This document shows positions 5,113 to 6,646 of a stretch of 6,646 nucleotides of DNA, one piece after another. Positions within the stretch are counted from its first letter, which is position 1, and each line of letters starts with the position of its first letter. Position numbers and translations under genes: made by a program. This stretch comes from CAYRVX01 sp964642165 (lineage in GTDB: Bacteria > Planctomycetota > Phycisphaerae > SM23-33): assembly GCA_964642165.1 (NCBI GenBank), contig CAZXOC010000358.1:1-6646 (forward strand). The letters run 5' to 3'. Below the pieces are notes generated by a model, which was not told where the DNA came from, did not search any database, and worked only from the letters and a program-made list of their open reading frames with translations.

Positions 5113-6555
5113 TCAGAAGCTAAGGGTCACCGCCGTCAACAGGAACTGCCGGCACGAGTCGTGCTCGAATGCCGAGCCCGGCTGGAACGCGCCGTAGCGG
5201 ATCGTCCAGCTCAGGTCCGAGGTGATCCGCCAGTTGCAGTAGACGTCCCACTCCCAGCCGAGCCAGCGCGCGTCCTCCGTGGCCGTGGCGTCGCTGACCG
5301 CCCCGTCAGCCGACTTGTGGTAGAAGAACACCTTCGTGCCCAGCTCCATCTTCGCCAGCCGCTTGTGCTGCTCGAACGGGAAGAAGCTCGCGCCCAGGGA
5401 GTACATGTGCAGGTTCGAGACCCGCGGCGAGAACGCCAGGCCCGTGTCCCGGTAGCCGAAGGCGTTGAAGGCGTGGTCGCGCGTGCCCGGACGGTTGCCG
5501 CCGACGGTGGACGTCGCGCTCAACTGCCGGTCGTCGTCGCCGCTGGCCCAGATGTGCTCGAAGCTCACCTTCGGGTGCGTGGGCGCCTGGAAGAGGTACT
5601 CCAACTGCGTGTCGGTGGCCATGGCGCAGATGCGGTCGCGACCGGCCGTCACGCCGTCGGAGAACGTCTTGCCGAACTCGCCGACGGCCTCCACCTGGTA
5701 GCGCAGGTGCGGCAGGAAGAGGCTGCCCCGGCTGCCCACGCCCACGTAGCGGCTGGAATAATCGTACCCCTGGGCGGCATCGAACGGGTCCGGCCGCGTC
5801 TGGTCGTGGTTGTCCAGGTAGTACGCGAACGGCCGGTGGCGGTCGAAGCCCGTGTAGCTCAGCTCCGCGCCCCACAGGCAGCGCCGCTGGTGGTCGTACA
5901 CGGCGCCGGCGTCGTCGATGTTCCGCGTCTCGTGGATGGTCTTGCCCAGCAGGGCCTTCAGCTTCCAGTCCCACAGGGACGTCTCGAAGCCGATCATGTC
6001 CAGGGGCATGGACAGCACGAACCCCGTGCCGATCTCGGTGAACTGCCGCCCGACCTTCACCCCCAGGCCGATCGGCGGGTCCTGCCCGGTCCGGTTCCGC
6101 AGCAGCCGCGCGAGGTCGAACCGGTACCAGGCCCGCTCGATCTCCAGTCCGCTGTACTGATCGCCGTGGCGCTCGACGGGGTTGGTGCCGGCGTTCCAGT
6201 CGTCGTAGCCGAGCAGCCCGCGGACGTAGAACCGGTGAACGCCCTGGATGTTGGCGCTGCCCCAGCCCCGAAGCTGGTACTGGCGCAGGGTGCGGGTCCT
6301 GCGGGCCTGCGCGTCGTCGTAGCGGTAGAAGGCGAAGTTGAACCACCCGCCGCCGTCCACGCCGGTCTCCTGCGCCTCGGCGATTTGCTGATCCAGCCGG
6401 ACGCGAAGCTGCTCATCGTAGACGCGCCGCCCGTCGTCGCCCTGGGCGCCCGCCTGCGCCGCGGCGGCGGCCAACACCGCGCCCGCCGCCACGCCGCACC
6501 ACCTCGCCCGGCGCCATCGCCTCTCTGGTCGCTCCGGAATCATGATGACCCTCAT
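5113..6555 (-). CDS. Outer-membrane beta-barrel porin, alginate-export (AlgE-like) family
   Basis: This 480-residue protein has an Arg-rich N-region and an Ala-rich signal peptide (cut near residue 38, after AQAGAQ), followed by a polar, aromatic-rich sequence with alternating strand patterns typical of an outer-membrane barrel. It ends in LLTAVTLSF, with the terminal Phe recognised by the outer-membrane assembly machinery. Family-like segments are RAWYRFDLARLL (141-152), VKVGRQFTEIGTGFVLSMPL (166-185), FEHIWASGDDD (332-342) and FSPRVSNLHMYSLG (375-388). The match is to the alginate-export porin family, whose members outside Pseudomonas often have other or unknown substrates, so alginate transport is not implied. 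Four Cys (226, 310, 440, 468) are present in the mature part, which is uncommon for a porin. Translation may start at 6555 or at Met5 (6543). Only the latter has a ribosome binding site (GAGGG, 6549-6553). It is the first gene of the likely three-gene operon. Confidence 0.88.
   Translation of the reverse strand: MRVIMIPERPERRWRRARWCGVAAGAVLAAAAAQAGAQGDDGRRVYDEQLRVRLDQQIAEAQETGVDGGGWFNFAFYRYDDAQARRTRTLRQYQLRGWGSANIQGVHRFYVRGLLGYDDWNAGTNPVERHGDQYSGLEIERAWYRFDLARLLRNRTGQDPPIGLGVKVGRQFTEIGTGFVLSMPLDMIGFETSLWDWKLKALLGKTIHETRNIDDAGAVYDHQRRCLWGAELSYTGFDRHRPFAYYLDNHDQTRPDPFDAAQGYDYSSRYVGVGSRGSLFLPHLRYQVEAVGEFGKTFSDGVTAGRDRICAMATDTQLEYLFQAPTHPKVSFEHIWASGDDDRQLSATSTVGGNRPGTRDHAFNAFGYRDTGLAFSPRVSNLHMYSLGASFFPFEQHKRLAKMELGTKVFFYHKSADGAVSDATATEDARWLGWEWDVYCNWRITSDLSWTIRYGAFQPGSAFEHDSCRQFLLTAVTLSF
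6549..6553 (-). promoter_or_regulatory. Ribosome binding site favouring the porin start at Met5
   Basis: GAGGG lies five bases upstream of the ATG at 6541-6543 on the minus strand. No comparable site precedes the ATG at 6555. This suggests the real porin may begin at 6543, four residues shorter. The signal peptide works equally well with either start. Confidence 0.45.
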
Positions 6556-6646
6556 AGGACGTGCTGCCGTTATTCTCTATACCGGCACGAAACGCCCTGG
6601 GGCTTTAGCGTATCCGCTCGCCGCCGGACCCGCCAGAGGTTCCTTC
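6556..6646 (-). promoter_or_regulatory. Right flank with possible -10 box for the porin operon
   Basis: These 91 bases precede the porin gene. On the minus strand TATAGA (6576-6581) resembles a -10 box, about 20 bases before the first ATG, but no acceptable -35 box lies 16-18 bases further upstream. No gene, RNA or terminator can be supported here, and the region continues past the window edge. Confidence 0.2.

Noticed and set aside
5306..6346. Minus-strand open frame of 346 codons overlapping the porin gene
   Set aside because: It is an Arg/Pro/Ala-rich out-of-frame shadow. The porin frame has a signal peptide, barrel pattern and terminal Phe.
1..6646. CRISPR arrays, tRNA or rRNA genes, insertion sequences and phage genes
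   Set aside because: No regularly spaced repeats, cloverleaf-like segments, rRNA signatures, transposase motifs or terminal inverted repeats were seen on either strand.

Overview
The window is a strongly GC-rich bacterial segment with one 100-base run of N (3778-3877), so it is probably a draft or metagenome scaffold. An outer-membrane porin, a lipoprotein and Sec-exported proteins indicate a diderm (Gram-negative-type) cell. The combination of an alginate-export-like porin, a FecR-domain protein and a CHASE2 adenylate cyclase suggests the Planctomycetota or a neighbouring phylum. That assignment rests on memory of protein families and on base composition, not on a marker gene.

Layout from left to right. 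Bases 1-141 are a left flank with a strong hairpin (42-72) and no gene I can support. A large minus-strand gene (142-2898) encodes a membrane adenylate cyclase: an extracytoplasmic CHASE2 sensor, three membrane helices, a class III catalytic domain with all canonical active-site residues, and a short helical tail. A 322-base divergent intergenic region (2899-3220) carries candidate promoters in both directions and a leader RNA with a GNRA-capped hairpin. A plus-strand gene (3221 to the gap) encodes a secreted protein of unknown function, cut off by the gap.

Right of the gap, three minus-strand genes are packed like an operon, transcribed from right to left: a porin (6555-5113), 14 bases, a small lipoprotein (5098-4541), 1 base, then a FecR-domain protein (4539 into the gap).

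Inferred working model: the porin, lipoprotein and FecR-domain protein occupy the outer membrane and periplasm, while the CHASE2 sensor faces the periplasm and drives cAMP synthesis in the cytoplasm. FecR-domain and CHASE2-cyclase genes are often neighbours in bacteria. The locus may therefore be an envelope-sensing cAMP module, but nothing in the sequence proves that the parts interact. Here FecR and the cyclase are separated by an opposing gene and an assembly gap, so their relative arrangement needs caution.
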